NCBI RefSeq assembly: GCF_900188125.1 | Contig: NZ_FZOW01000004.1 | Location: forward strand, 186,001-250,000 | Direction: 5' to 3' | Source of the DNA: Rhodococcoides kyotonense | GTDB lineage: Bacteria; Actinomycetota; Actinomycetes; Mycobacteriales; Mycobacteriaceae | DNA: 64,000 nucleotides | In this document: one piece after another, positions 18,097 through 25,249 of the stretch | How positions within the stretch are numbered: the stretch's first letter is position 1 | How the letters are laid out: every line of letters begins with the position of its first letter | Notes under the pieces: model-generated | Seen by the model: the letters and a program-made list of their open reading frames with translations, nothing else | Told to the model about the DNA's origin: nothing | Database searches by the model: none | Translations under genes and position numbers: made by a program

Positions 18097-19125
18097 TCAG
18101 ACCCTCTCGTAACGGTTGGCCGGGCGGGCAAGACCGAGGTTGGCACGGAACGTCGAACCCGCGACCGGCCTGTGGGCGAGTCCCGCCTGCAGCAGTTCGG
18201 GTAGCACGTAGCGGCTCAGCACGGGGACGTCCTCGTCGACGACCGTCGGGAACAGGCGAACGCCATCAGCTGTCGACGCAAGCTCGGTGAGTAGGTCCAC
18301 GAACCCCGCGGCGGAACCCGAATACGCGACGCGTCCCGACGCGGGTGCGCTACCGAGGCCGTCCGCACGTTCGGCTGCAGATTCACTCGCGGTGTCGAGC
18401 GTGACATCGATCTCGACGAAAGTGAGCCCCTCCGAGCGCGATTCGGGTGCCTGCTGGACGAGCACGACGTCGACGAGGTCACGCTCGCTCTCGGTACCGA
18501 ACACGACGAGCTGGCCCTGCGGCGGGCGCGGCACGATCGCCGGACCCTTCACCGTGAACGACTCACCCTCGAAATCCACGTAGTGCAGCTTGTCCCGATC
18601 GAGGAAACGCCCACTCGCGTAGTGCCGGATGACGGCGTCGTCCTCCCACGAATCCCACAGTGCGCGGGCGACACTGATCGAATCGCGTTGTTCGCGATCG
18701 CGGTTCGCGTCGGTGGTCACCTCGGGGCGGCCCCACGCCCTGGCTGCTGCCGGATCCGAGACGCGCGTAGGAATCCATCCGGCACGCCCGCGAGACGAGT
18801 AGTCGAGCGTCGCCAGTTGCGACGACGTGTGAAACGGCTCGGCGTACGTCGTACCGACGACGGGGACCAACCCGATCGTCGACGTCGTGGCGGCGACGAA
18901 CGACGCGCGAGCAACAGCGTCGACCCTGGCCCTGATGTCGCCCGCCGGTGGGACGATGGAGTCGTCGAACGTCGCGAAGGTGAAGCCTGCATTCTCCGCA
19001 GCAGCGACGCGTCGCGACAACGTCTTGCCGCTCAGCGCCTGGTTCGGCGCATGATTCGCGCGTCGCCAGGCTTGTGGATGACTTCCCTCCCCGTCCAACT
19101 CGATTCCCACGGCGAAAATGTTCAT
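18097..19125 (-). CDS. LLM-class flavin-dependent oxidoreductase (short paralogue)
   Basis: 342-residue luciferase-like protein starting [20 protein letters not shown]. It shares its opening motif, the [12 protein letters not shown] segment and DRDKLHYVDFEGESFTVKGP with the 8.7 kb protein, so the two are paralogues. It is shorter than most LLM proteins, mainly in the loops of the middle region, and could be a non-catalytic or coupling partner of the long LLM gene that follows. It overlaps the upstream LLM gene by four bases. Confidence 0.84.
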   Translation of the reverse strand: MNIFAVGIELDGEGSHPQAWRRANHAPNQALSGKTLSRRVAAAENAGFTFATFDDSIVPPAGDIRARVDAVARASFVAATTSTIGLVPVVGTTYAEPFHTSSQLATLDYSSRGRAGWIPTRVSDPAAARAWGRPEVTTDANRDREQRDSISVARALWDSWEDDAVIRHYASGRFLDRDKLHYVDFEGESFTVKGPAIVPRPPQGQLVVFGTESERDLVDVVLVQQAPESRSEGLTFVEIDVTLDTASESAAERADGLGSAPASGRVAYSGSAAGFVDLLTELASTADGVRLFPTVVDEDVPVLSRYVLPELLQAGLAHRPVAGSTFRANLGLARPANRYERV

Positions 19126-20189
19126 ACCAGAACCTCTTTCGATGTCGTGCCTGCCAGGGGCCTACTGGGGATTCGCTCGCGCACTACCGGTGCAACATCG
19201 GACTGGAACAGTTCGAGACTACGGACCTGCTGACGAGGTGGGATGCCGTCGGCGTCGGCACTGAGGTGGATGACCTCGTGCCCGAACTTCTCGTGGTAGC
19301 GGCCGATCTTGTCGATCACCTGAGCGGGGCTGCCGATCAGCGCTGAGCTGCGCTCGACGAGATCCTCGATGGAGTCGAAGACGACCGGGATACCGGCGCT
19401 GCGCTGCGCGGCCAACCGTGCCTCGAACGTGAATCGATATGCGGCAACGGCTTCCTGCGACGTCGCTGCGACATGGAACCCGGCGGTGCCCGCACCGACG
19501 AGCGCATCCTCGGGGCGACGGCCGTGGAACTCCCACCGCTCACGGTAGTGGCGGATCAGTTCGGCGTAGGGCTCGGGCGGATTGGAGACGTTGGCGGAGA
19601 AGATCGGATCTCCGTGCTGTGCAGCGAGATCGACCGATGCCATGCTCGTCGCACTGCCGTGCCAGATTCGGATTCGGTTCTGCAGTGGCCGCGGAAGAGC
19701 TTTCGCGTCGACGAGCGACGGTCGGAACTTGCCGGACCACGTCACCCTGTCGCTGTTCCACAGCGCCCGAAACAGTTCGTAGCCTTCACGGTTGCGATCC
19801 CACTGATCGTCGGGTGTCACGTGAAACAATTCGGCCTGAGCAGTGCCGTTACCCTTACCGATGATGAGTTCGAGGCGCCCACCGGACAGATTGTCGAGCG
19901 TCGAATAGTCCTCGAACGCACGCACCGGGTCGAGCAGGCTGAGTGTCGTTACGGCGGTGAACAATCCGATCGTCGACGTACGAGCGGCGATGTTGCTCAA
20001 CACGACCGGCGGCGACGACGAGATGAACGGATCCTCGTGGCGCTCCCCCACGGCGAAACCGTCGTACCCCAGTTCTTCGGCGAGTACCGCGGTGTCCGTC
20101 ACCTCCCGCAGACGCTCCGCGGGGCTCTTCTTCTCACCCGAGATGGGATCGGGGCGGTGCGAGACCAGGCTCATCAGCAGAAACTTCAT
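19122..20189 (-). CDS. LLM-class flavin-dependent oxidoreductase, LuxA-like group
   Basis: 355-residue luciferase-like protein of a different branch (FLLMSLVSHRPDPISGEKKS at the start, then GYDGFAVGERHEDPF, FEDYSTLDNLSGGRLELIIGKG). The GxGERHE and GGRLELxxGKG motifs are typical of bacterial-luciferase-like oxidoreductases acting on small substrates. It is coupled by four-base overlaps to GNAT upstream and to the short LLM downstream. It may work on the N-acetylated product of the GNAT, as YxeK/CmoJ-type enzymes do in Bacillus. That comparison is functional context, not sequence identity. Confidence 0.85.
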   Translation of the reverse strand: MKFLLMSLVSHRPDPISGEKKSPAERLREVTDTAVLAEELGYDGFAVGERHEDPFISSSPPVVLSNIAARTSTIGLFTAVTTLSLLDPVRAFEDYSTLDNLSGGRLELIIGKGNGTAQAELFHVTPDDQWDRNREGYELFRALWNSDRVTWSGKFRPSLVDAKALPRPLQNRIRIWHGSATSMASVDLAAQHGDPIFSANVSNPPEPYAELIRHYRERWEFHGRRPEDALVGAGTAGFHVAATSQEAVAAYRFTFEARLAAQRSAGIPVVFDSIEDLVERSSALIGSPAQVIDKIGRYHEKFGHEVIHLSADADGIPPRQQVRSLELFQSDVAPVVRERIPSRPLAGTTSKEVLV

Positions 20190-20698
20190 GCTGCGCCCTC
20201 ACAGACCAACAGCTTCTCGAACGGGTGCGGGCCGACGTCTTCCGCCGGAATCGACTGGTCGTACAGCGGTGTGTAGCCGGTGGACAGGTACAGCGCGACG
20301 GCTTCCGGTTGGCGCCACCCCGTCGTCAGATAGATGCGGGTGTACCCGACCCGTGCCGCGATACGTTCCAGTTCGGCGACGACGAGCTTGCCCAGCCCAC
20401 GTTTGCGGTGCGTCGACGCGGTCCAGATGCGCTTGAGTTCTGCGGTGGTGTCGTCGTACTGCCGGAACGCGCCACCCGCCACCGGCTCACCGTCGGAAAT
20501 GGCGACGACGAGAGCACCACCCGGCGGGGCGAATTCCTCGGCCGGATACGCGCGGAGTTCGCTGTACTGCTCACCTGGGGATCGGCCGTACCGCGTCGCA
20601 TACTCGAGCGCGAGTTCCTCGATCAGCGGCGCGGCCAGCGGGTCGTTCTGGTGAACAGCCACGAACTGAAGCGGGGCAAGCTCTTTCGACGTAGTCAC
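20186..20698 (-). CDS. GNAT-family N-acetyltransferase
   Basis: 170-residue acetyltransferase with the GNAT acetyl-CoA motif A (RIWTASTHRKRGLGKLVVAEL, where RKRGLGK is the pyrophosphate loop), motif B (YTRIYLTTGWRQPEAVALYLSTGY) and the C-terminal strand. The start is GTG at 20698 with the site GGAGGAAAG seven bases upstream. That site is continuous with the P1 3' strand of the SAM riboswitch, so SAM probably shuts off its translation. First gene of an operon with three monooxygenases and an exporter. A role in N-acetylating S-substituted cysteines before oxidation is the best-fitting hypothesis; other amines are possible. Confidence 0.85.
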   Translation of the reverse strand: MTTSKELAPLQFVAVHQNDPLAAPLIEELALEYATRYGRSPGEQYSELRAYPAEEFAPPGGALVVAISDGEPVAGGAFRQYDDTTAELKRIWTASTHRKRGLGKLVVAELERIAARVGYTRIYLTTGWRQPEAVALYLSTGYTPLYDQSIPAEDVGPHPFEKLLVCEGAA

Positions 20699-20707
20699 TT
20701 CTTTCCT

Positions 20708-20797
20708 CCATCGGTCCTGGCGGGAGCACCCGCACGCGCTGGGCGTGGTGGTTGCTGCGACGTCGTCGAGCCAAGGTCTCTCGGTCGCTCTGGATGG
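20708..20797 (-). ncRNA. SAM riboswitch (S-box, SAM-I type)
   Basis: Minus-strand element with the same order as the 15.1 and 25.0 kb copies: CCATCCAGAGCGACCGAGAG, CCTTGGCTC, GACGTCGCAGCAACC, a variable P3, GGGTGCTCC in place of GGTGCTACC, and closing GATGG. One unit is CTCGACGACGTC where the others have CTCTACGACGTC. The GTG of the GNAT gene lies only nine bases beyond P1, and its ribosome site is the 3' edge of P1. This copy has no leader ORF, so SAM appears to act directly on the enzyme gene. Confidence 0.84.
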
Positions 20798-20892
20798 GTG
20801 TGTTTCAGTTGTACGAACCGGGAACGAGGTTATTCCATTCCCGATCGATAGGAAATTTTCGTTCGAGCGCCCGGTACCCGGGAGCGAGGGCG

Positions 20893-20921
20893 GCATTCGG
20901 TTACTTCAAGTGACCGAATGT
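20893..20921 (-). terminator. Hairpin at the end of the flavin oxidase gene
   Basis: GCATTCGGT and ACCGAATGT form an eight- to nine-base stem around an 11-base loop that includes the stop-codon region of the oxidase gene (stop at 20901). There is no U-tract. It could end the amino-acid importer operon or stabilise its 3' end before the promoter of the GNAT operon. An overlapping palindrome, GTGACCGAATGTCAC, lies at 20910-20924. Confidence 0.4.
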
Positions 20922-22040
20922 CACATTCGCTCCGGCGGGCGTGGCTCCGGCGCGTGTGGCTCCGGCGCGTGTGGAGGTGGGGCGCGTGAACCGGTAGACC
21001 TCGGGTGCGACGCCGCCGTCGACGAGGTCGGCGACCAACTCGCCGATCGCGGGAGCGAACTTGAATCCGTGCCCGGAGAAGCCGCCTGCGACGGTCAGGT
21101 TCCCGGTCCGATCGACGACGAAATTCGAGTCGGGTGTGCACGTGTAGAGGCAGGTCAGCGGGTCCGCCGAGTCCGCGTCGACGCCGGGGAGCCAGGCCCT
21201 CGCGTAGTCCTTCAACCGTTCGACACCGTCGGGTGTCGGCGTGAAGTCACGTGTATCGGGGTGGACGACCGGGCCCGTTGCGTGTTCGCCGATCTTGACG
21301 CCCTCCTCGCCGAGAAGTCCGTAGATTCCTTCGGTCCGCAGTTCGGCGCCGGGATGGTGGATGAAGCTCGGCCAGTCGGCGTCGACCGTCGGGAGGAAGT
21401 GCGCGGGCTGTTCCTGAGTGGTCACCAACGACGGCAGGTCCACATGCGCACCGACGAGTGTCGACGTCCATGCGCCTGCCGCGACGACGATGTGATCGGC
21501 GCTGTAGGTCGTCGTGTCGGTCGATACTTCCGTCGCACGAATCTCGCGTACGGCGCTGCCGTAGTCGACGGTCGCACCCGCGGCCTGCGCGGCGTCGGTG
21601 AACGCAGCGACACTGCGGTCGGCATGCAGCCGCCCGGCGTCGGGGTGGTACAGCACTGTTGTGTCGAATCTCAGCCCTGGCCAGCGCTTTTCGGCCTCCG
21701 CCGGGGACAGCACCTCGCTACGCAAGCCGCCACGGGCCAACGCGTCGACCCGCGGGGTCACGGTACCGGGCAACCCGTGATCGACGGCGCCCGTGAGCGT
21801 GAGAAGTTCTGTGTTCGTGCTCTTTTCGAGCTCACGCCACAAGGTGTAGGCGCGGGACGCGAGCTGGACGTGGTAGTCGTCGGCGTACGCGTGTCGGAAG
21901 ATTCGAGACGATCCGTGCGAGGCACCGTTCTTGTGCCCGGGGCCGAACTGCTCGAGGAGTGTGACGGCGTGACCTCGCGAGGCGAGTACCCACGCCGACG
22001 CCGCTCCGATGACACCGCCGCCGACGACTACTACGTTCAT
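20901..22040 (-). CDS. FAD-dependent amine oxidase, SolA / monomeric sarcosine oxidase family
   Basis: 379-residue flavoprotein. The N-terminal dinucleotide motif is VVVGGGVIGAASAWVLASRG. HGSSRIFRHAYADDYH and the C-terminal GFSGHGFKFAPAIGELVADL mark the sarcosine oxidase/N-methyltryptophan oxidase group, and TCLYTCTPDSNFVVDR holds the Cys that covalently attaches FAD in that group. It oxidises a secondary amine to an imine, releasing peroxide. Eight bases after the binding-protein stop, so it is the fourth gene of the amino-acid importer operon. The substrate may be an N-alkyl amino acid brought in by that importer. The tail carries a 15-bp tandem repeat. Confidence 0.85.
   Translation of the reverse strand: MNVVVVGGGVIGAASAWVLASRGHAVTLLEQFGPGHKNGASHGSSRIFRHAYADDYHVQLASRAYTLWRELEKSTNTELLTLTGAVDHGLPGTVTPRVDALARGGLRSEVLSPAEAEKRWPGLRFDTTVLYHPDAGRLHADRSVAAFTDAAQAAGATVDYGSAVREIRATEVSTDTTTYSADHIVVAAGAWTSTLVGAHVDLPSLVTTQEQPAHFLPTVDADWPSFIHHPGAELRTEGIYGLLGEEGVKIGEHATGPVVHPDTRDFTPTPDGVERLKDYARAWLPGVDADSADPLTCLYTCTPDSNFVVDRTGNLTVAGGFSGHGFKFAPAIGELVADLVDGGVAPEVYRFTRPTSTRAGATRAGATPAGANVTFGHLK
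20931..20975. repeat. 15-bp tandem repeat, three units
   Basis: Three units of the form TCCGGCGCGTGTGGC (the first TCCGGCGGGCGTGGC) encode repeated TRAGA/TPAGA at the C-terminus of the flavin oxidase. As with the MFS repeat at 16.6 kb, the repeat is in frame and confined to a protein terminus. Confidence 0.8.
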
Positions 22041-22047
22041 GGACTGA

Positions 22048-23022
22048 TTATCCAGCCTTACGGGGCAGGCCCTGCGGGTTGACGACAGACTCGGTGACGA
22101 CCTCGTCCTTCAGTCCCCAACGATCGATGACCTTCTGGTAGTCGCCGTTCTCGATGGCGTGGTTGATCGCTTCCTGGATCGCGACGATCAGACCGTTGTC
22201 CTTCTTGGTCGTCACTGCGATCTCACCCTGCAATGCGTCGCCTGCGCCGGAGACGGTTCCGATGATCTTGCTGTCACCGCTGGTCGCAGCGTGGTACACC
22301 GCGCTGGGGTTGGGGCCGACGTAGCCGTCGATACGACCCGACGACAGCGCCAGGTAGTAGTCGGACGTGTTCTGGTAGTAGGCGATCTCGGCAGGCGCCA
22401 GACCGTCGGCGATGTTGGCCTCGTTCCATTCCACGAGCAGCTGCTCCTGGTTGGTGCCGGAGCCGACGCCGATCTTCTTGCCCGCGATGTCCTGACGTCC
22501 GTTCACCACCCAGTCGGTGTCCTTCTGCGTCTCGAACGCGAGGTTGTCGAGGCGGTAGGTGGCGAAGTCGTACTTGTCCTTACGCTCCTCTGTCACAGTG
22601 ACATTGGAGATGAAGACGTCGTTCTCGCCGGAGTCGATCTTGACGAAGTTCTGCGCCCAGTCGGCGACGGTGATCTCCGGCTTCAGGCCGAGGATGTCGG
22701 CAACGAGGATGCCGAAGTCGACCTCGGATCCGACGACGGTGGTGTCGTCGGTCGCGTAGAAGCGAAGCGGCGGGGCCGTGCCGCTGGTGCCCGCGATGGT
22801 GAGCACACCGCTGTCGCGGATTGCTTGCGGCACCTTGGCTGCGATCTCGTCGACCTTGTCGGCGTGGACACGCGTGGACTGCTCGGGCGAGAGATCGAAC
22901 GTCTGACCGCTCTCGGTGACGACCTCGGATTCCGCGGTCGGCTCACTGCACGCAGTGAGGGTCAGGGCCGCGACGGAGAGAGCAGACGCGAGGACGACGA
23001 GTCCCCGGTTGAATCTGGGCAT
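22048..23022 (-). CDS. Amino-acid ABC transporter substrate-binding lipoprotein, family 3
   Basis: 324-residue exported lipoprotein: signal peptide with lipobox LTLTAC (Cys 25), then a family-3 fold (GVLTIAGTSGTAPPLRFYATDD, VVGSEVDFGILVADILGLKPE, GKKIGVGSGTNQEQLL). These proteins bind amino acids such as cystine, glutamine or their derivatives. It is encoded after its permease and ATPase. Because the operon is headed by a SAM riboswitch and a Cys-rich leader ORF, the ligand is probably cystine, methionine or an S-substituted cysteine. The sequence alone does not decide which. Confidence 0.88.
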   Translation of the reverse strand: MPRFNRGLVVLASALSVAALTLTACSEPTAESEVVTESGQTFDLSPEQSTRVHADKVDEIAAKVPQAIRDSGVLTIAGTSGTAPPLRFYATDDTTVVGSEVDFGILVADILGLKPEITVADWAQNFVKIDSGENDVFISNVTVTEERKDKYDFATYRLDNLAFETQKDTDWVVNGRQDIAGKKIGVGSGTNQEQLLVEWNEANIADGLAPAEIAYYQNTSDYYLALSSGRIDGYVGPNPSAVYHAATSGDSKIIGTVSGAGDALQGEIAVTTKKDNGLIVAIQEAINHAIENGDYQKVIDRWGLKDEVVTESVVNPQGLPRKAG

Positions 23023-23052
23023 GGCTGTTCCTTGTTTCTGTGTGTGAAGGGT

Positions 23053-23835
23053 CTAGAGGACGTGCGCGAGAAACTCTTTGGTGCGCGCTTCCGTTGGGTT
23101 GTCGAGAAGTTCAGAGGGAGAGCCCTGTTCGACGATCTGGCCGCCGTCCATGAACACGACGGTGTCGGCCACCTCTTTCGCGAACCCGACTTCGTGCGTG
23201 ACGATGACGAGCGTGGCACCTTCGCGGGCGAGACCTCGAATGACCTCGAGAACCTCGCCGACGAGTTCGGGATCGAGCGCCGACGTCGGCTCGTCGAACA
23301 GAATCACTTTGGGCTGCAACGCAAGTGCTCGCGCGATGGCGACGCGTTGTTGCTGACCACCGGACAGGCGTCGGGGATAGTCGTGTGCCTTGTCTTTCAA
23401 TCCGACGCGTTCGAGCAACGCGAGCGCCTCGGGTTCGACGTCGGTGCGCTTGCGCTTCTGCGCCGAAATCGGCGCTTCGATGACGTTCTCCAGAACCGTC
23501 AGATGCGGGAAGAGGTTGAAGTTCTGGAACACGAAGCCGATCTGGGAGCGCTGGCGCAGGATCTCCTTGTTGCTGAGCTCGTGGAGTTTGCTGCCCTTGC
23601 GCTTGTAGCCGACGAGGTCGCCGTCCACGCGGACCGTGCCCTGATCCACCTTCTCGAGGTGATTCAGACTGCGCAGCAGCGTCGACTTACCCGACCCGGA
23701 GGGACCGATGATGACGGTGACCTCACCGGGGCGGACGACGAGGTCGACGCCCTTGAGCACTTCGAGTGGGCCGTAGGACTTGTGGACGCCGCGTACTTCG
23801 ACGGCGTACTTCGAGTTGACCGGTGCCGCGGTCAT
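23053..23835 (-). CDS. Amino-acid ABC transporter ATP-binding protein (GlnQ/TcyC-like)
   Basis: 260-residue ATPase of the polar-amino-acid uptake family. Walker [12 protein letters not shown]-loop [17 protein letters not shown] (the usual PAAT wording), signature LSGGQQQR, Walker [15 protein letters not shown] and H-loop [13 protein letters not shown] are all intact. It overlaps the permease stop by four bases. It energises import of the ligand held by the neighbouring family-3 binding protein. Confidence 0.92.
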   Translation of the reverse strand: MTAAPVNSKYAVEVRGVHKSYGPLEVLKGVDLVVRPGEVTVIIGPSGSGKSTLLRSLNHLEKVDQGTVRVDGDLVGYKRKGSKLHELSNKEILRQRSQIGFVFQNFNLFPHLTVLENVIEAPISAQKRKRTDVEPEALALLERVGLKDKAHDYPRRLSGGQQQRVAIARALALQPKVILFDEPTSALDPELVGEVLEVIRGLAREGATLVIVTHEVGFAKEVADTVVFMDGGQIVEQGSPSELLDNPTEARTKEFLAHVL

Positions 23836-24791
23836 CGGGTGGCTCCCCGAGGTGCGAGGGTGATCTCGGCCAACTTCTTCTTTATCTTCTGGACAGGAGT
23901 CAGCGGGATCGTCCGCACTGCACCCTTGGCGTAATGGCGTTCGACGTAGAACTGCACGACCGAGAGAACCGACGTCAGGATGATGTACCAGACCGTCGCG
24001 ACCATGAGCAGAGGAACGACGCGCCCGTTACGTCCGTAGATGACCTGGACCTGGTAGAAGAGTTCCGCGATGGCCATGACGGACACGATCGACGTGCCCT
24101 TGAAGAGGCTGATGACCTCGTTGGCAGCGTTCGGGAGAATGCCGCGCATCGCCTGAGGCAAGATGATCTTGAAGAACTCGCGACGCTTCGGGATACCCAG
24201 TGCTGCAGCAGCTTCCAACTGTCCCTGATCGACGGAGATGATGCCGGCACGGACGATCTCCGCAGAGTACGCGGCCTGATGCAGCGCAAGTCCGATGATG
24301 GCTGCCGTCGAGCCACTGATCACGTTGTTGACGTTGAACTCGAAGAACGCGGGTCCGAACGGAATGCCTAGTGTCAGAGTCTGATACAGGTACGCGATGT
24401 TGAACCAGAACAGCAACTGCACGATCAACGGAATCGACCGGAACGCCCAGATGTAGAACCACGAAATGATCTGCAGCACGGGATTGTTCGACAACCGCGC
24501 TACCGCGAGTGCGATCCCGATCGCAAAGCCGATCAGCGTGCCCCAGAAGGTGAGCTGAATGGTCAGCCACAGCGCGGACATGACCGACGCTGCGGTGAAG
24601 TACTGGGCGAACGTCCCCCAGTCCCATCCCGGGTTGGTCGCGAGTCCGTGCGCGAACTGCGCGACCAGAACGAGCACCACGATGCTCACTACCCAGCGCC
24701 AGGGATGCCATTTCTTCGCGACGACGAGCTGCTCGTCGTCGAGATGGTCGCCTGCGTCGTCGGCGGTATGCCGAGTGTCCAGTTGAGTCAC
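23832..24791 (-). CDS. Amino-acid ABC transporter permease, HisM/GlnP type
   Basis: About 319 residues. A charged cytoplasmic N-tail ([16 protein letters not shown]) precedes TM1, then [24 protein letters not shown], the segment [15 protein letters not shown] and the EAA loop [26 protein letters not shown]. These are typical of polar-amino-acid permeases with an extended N-terminus. The GTG at 24791 is preferred; another GTG lies nine bases upstream. The 12-base palindrome ATGCGTACGCAT sits 15 bases upstream of this start and may be part of a leader-controlled structure. First structural gene after the Cys-rich leader ORF. Confidence 0.88.
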   Translation of the reverse strand: MTQLDTRHTADDAGDHLDDEQLVVAKKWHPWRWVVSIVVLVLVAQFAHGLATNPGWDWGTFAQYFTAASVMSALWLTIQLTFWGTLIGFAIGIALAVARLSNNPVLQIISWFYIWAFRSIPLIVQLLFWFNIAYLYQTLTLGIPFGPAFFEFNVNNVISGSTAAIIGLALHQAAYSAEIVRAGIISVDQGQLEAAAALGIPKRREFFKIILPQAMRGILPNAANEVISLFKGTSIVSVMAIAELFYQVQVIYGRNGRVVPLLMVATVWYIILTSVLSVVQFYVERHYAKGAVRTIPLTPVQKIKKKLAEITLAPRGATR

Positions 24792-24868
24792 CGGAACCAC
24801 CGGCGATGCGTACGCATGAGAGATCGAGCCTACTTCCGAGAATGTCAGGGGTGTGGGGTGCGCGGAGG

Positions 24869-24943
24869 TCAGCTGCCTGTACAGGTACAGGTCGCGATCC
24901 GGCACAGGTCGACGTGCAGCCGACGCCACGTATCGCACTTCAT
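24869..24943 (-). CDS. Cysteine-rich leader peptide
   Basis: 24-residue ORF immediately after the SAM riboswitch. The ATG lies seven bases after GGAGGA, the 3' edge of P1. The sequence reads MKCDTW then RRLHVDLCRIATCTCTGS, with Cys codons at 3, 14, 19 and 21, three of them in the last eleven codons. It shares the R-L-H-V-D-L-C-R block with the leader at 14.9 kb and, in looser form, the one at 41.3 kb. Ribosome stalling at the Cys codons under cysteine shortage would alter RNA structure before the amino-acid permease gene. The mechanism is inferred; the ORF is directly visible. Confidence 0.78.
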   Translation of the reverse strand: MKCDTWRRLHVDLCRIATCTCTGS

Positions 24944-24950
24944 GCTTCCT

Positions 24951-25042
24951 CCATCGGTCCTGGCGGTAGCACCCACACCTTCCGTGAGGAAGGGGGTTGC
25001 TGCGACGTCGTAGAGCCAAGGTCTCTCGGTCGCTCTGGATGG
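24951..25042 (-). ncRNA. SAM riboswitch (S-box, SAM-I type)
   Basis: Minus-strand CCATCCAGAGCGACCGAGAG begins the element, followed by GACCTTGGCTCTACGACGTC, GCAGCAACC, a perfect P3 hairpin (CCTTCC...GGAAGG), GGGTGCTACC and the closing GATGG of P1. The P3 arms differ from the other two copies while staying paired, which supports RNA-level conservation. P1 continues into GGAGGA, the ribosome site of the leader ORF. Confidence 0.87.
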
Positions 25043-25049
25043 TGAGGAG

Positions 25050-25079
25050 AATGTATGCGGCCGGTAGTAGAACCGTCAA
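25050..25079 (-). promoter_or_regulatory. Promoter of the amino-acid importer operon
   Basis: On the minus strand TTGACG and TACATT are separated by 18 bases, a good sigma-70/SigA-type match (-10 TANNNT). Transcription would begin about seven bases on, at the first bases of the riboswitch. This is the clearest promoter in the window. Confidence 0.65.
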
Positions 25080-25120
25080 GTCTGCGCGAACGATTTTTGT
25101 TGCAGGGCTTGATGATCGAC

Positions 25121-25141
25121 TTGAAATCACAGTGATTTCAA
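25121..25141. promoter_or_regulatory. Perfect palindrome upstream of the importer promoter (operator candidate)
   Basis: TTGAAATCAC-A-GTGATTTCAA is a perfect 10-base inverted repeat centred on one base, about 40 bases upstream of the -35 hexamer. A related shorter palindrome (TCGAATCA-CGA-TGATTCGA) occurs at 33.07 kb upstream of a monooxygenase operon. The position suits an activator of sulfur-starvation genes. No cognate regulator is encoded nearby. Confidence 0.5.
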
Positions 25142-25173
25142 CCCTTGCGCGATGCGCCCCGGTGGATCAGCCC

Positions 25174-25249
25174 AGGTGCTCACCATTTCGCCAGACGCAC
25201 GCCGATTCGCTAGTAAACAGACGTGCACCTGACGACATGGTGAGCACCT
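25174..25249. repeat. 13-bp inverted repeat flanking 50 bases
   Basis: AGGTGCTCACCAT at 25174-25186 is mirrored exactly by ATGGTGAGCACCT at 25237-25249, where the second arm overlaps the stop codon of the amidohydrolase gene. The 50 bases between are not obviously structured. It might be a looped terminator for the amidohydrolase transcript or a very small mobile-element relic. No target duplication is evident. Confidence 0.45.

Noticed and set aside
20708..25042. Possible CRISPR or dispersed DNA repeat (similar 90-base blocks at 15.1, 20.7, 25.0 kb)
   Set aside because: Only three copies, far apart, each directly upstream of an operon, with paired arms that vary in sequence; the S-box riboswitch explains them.
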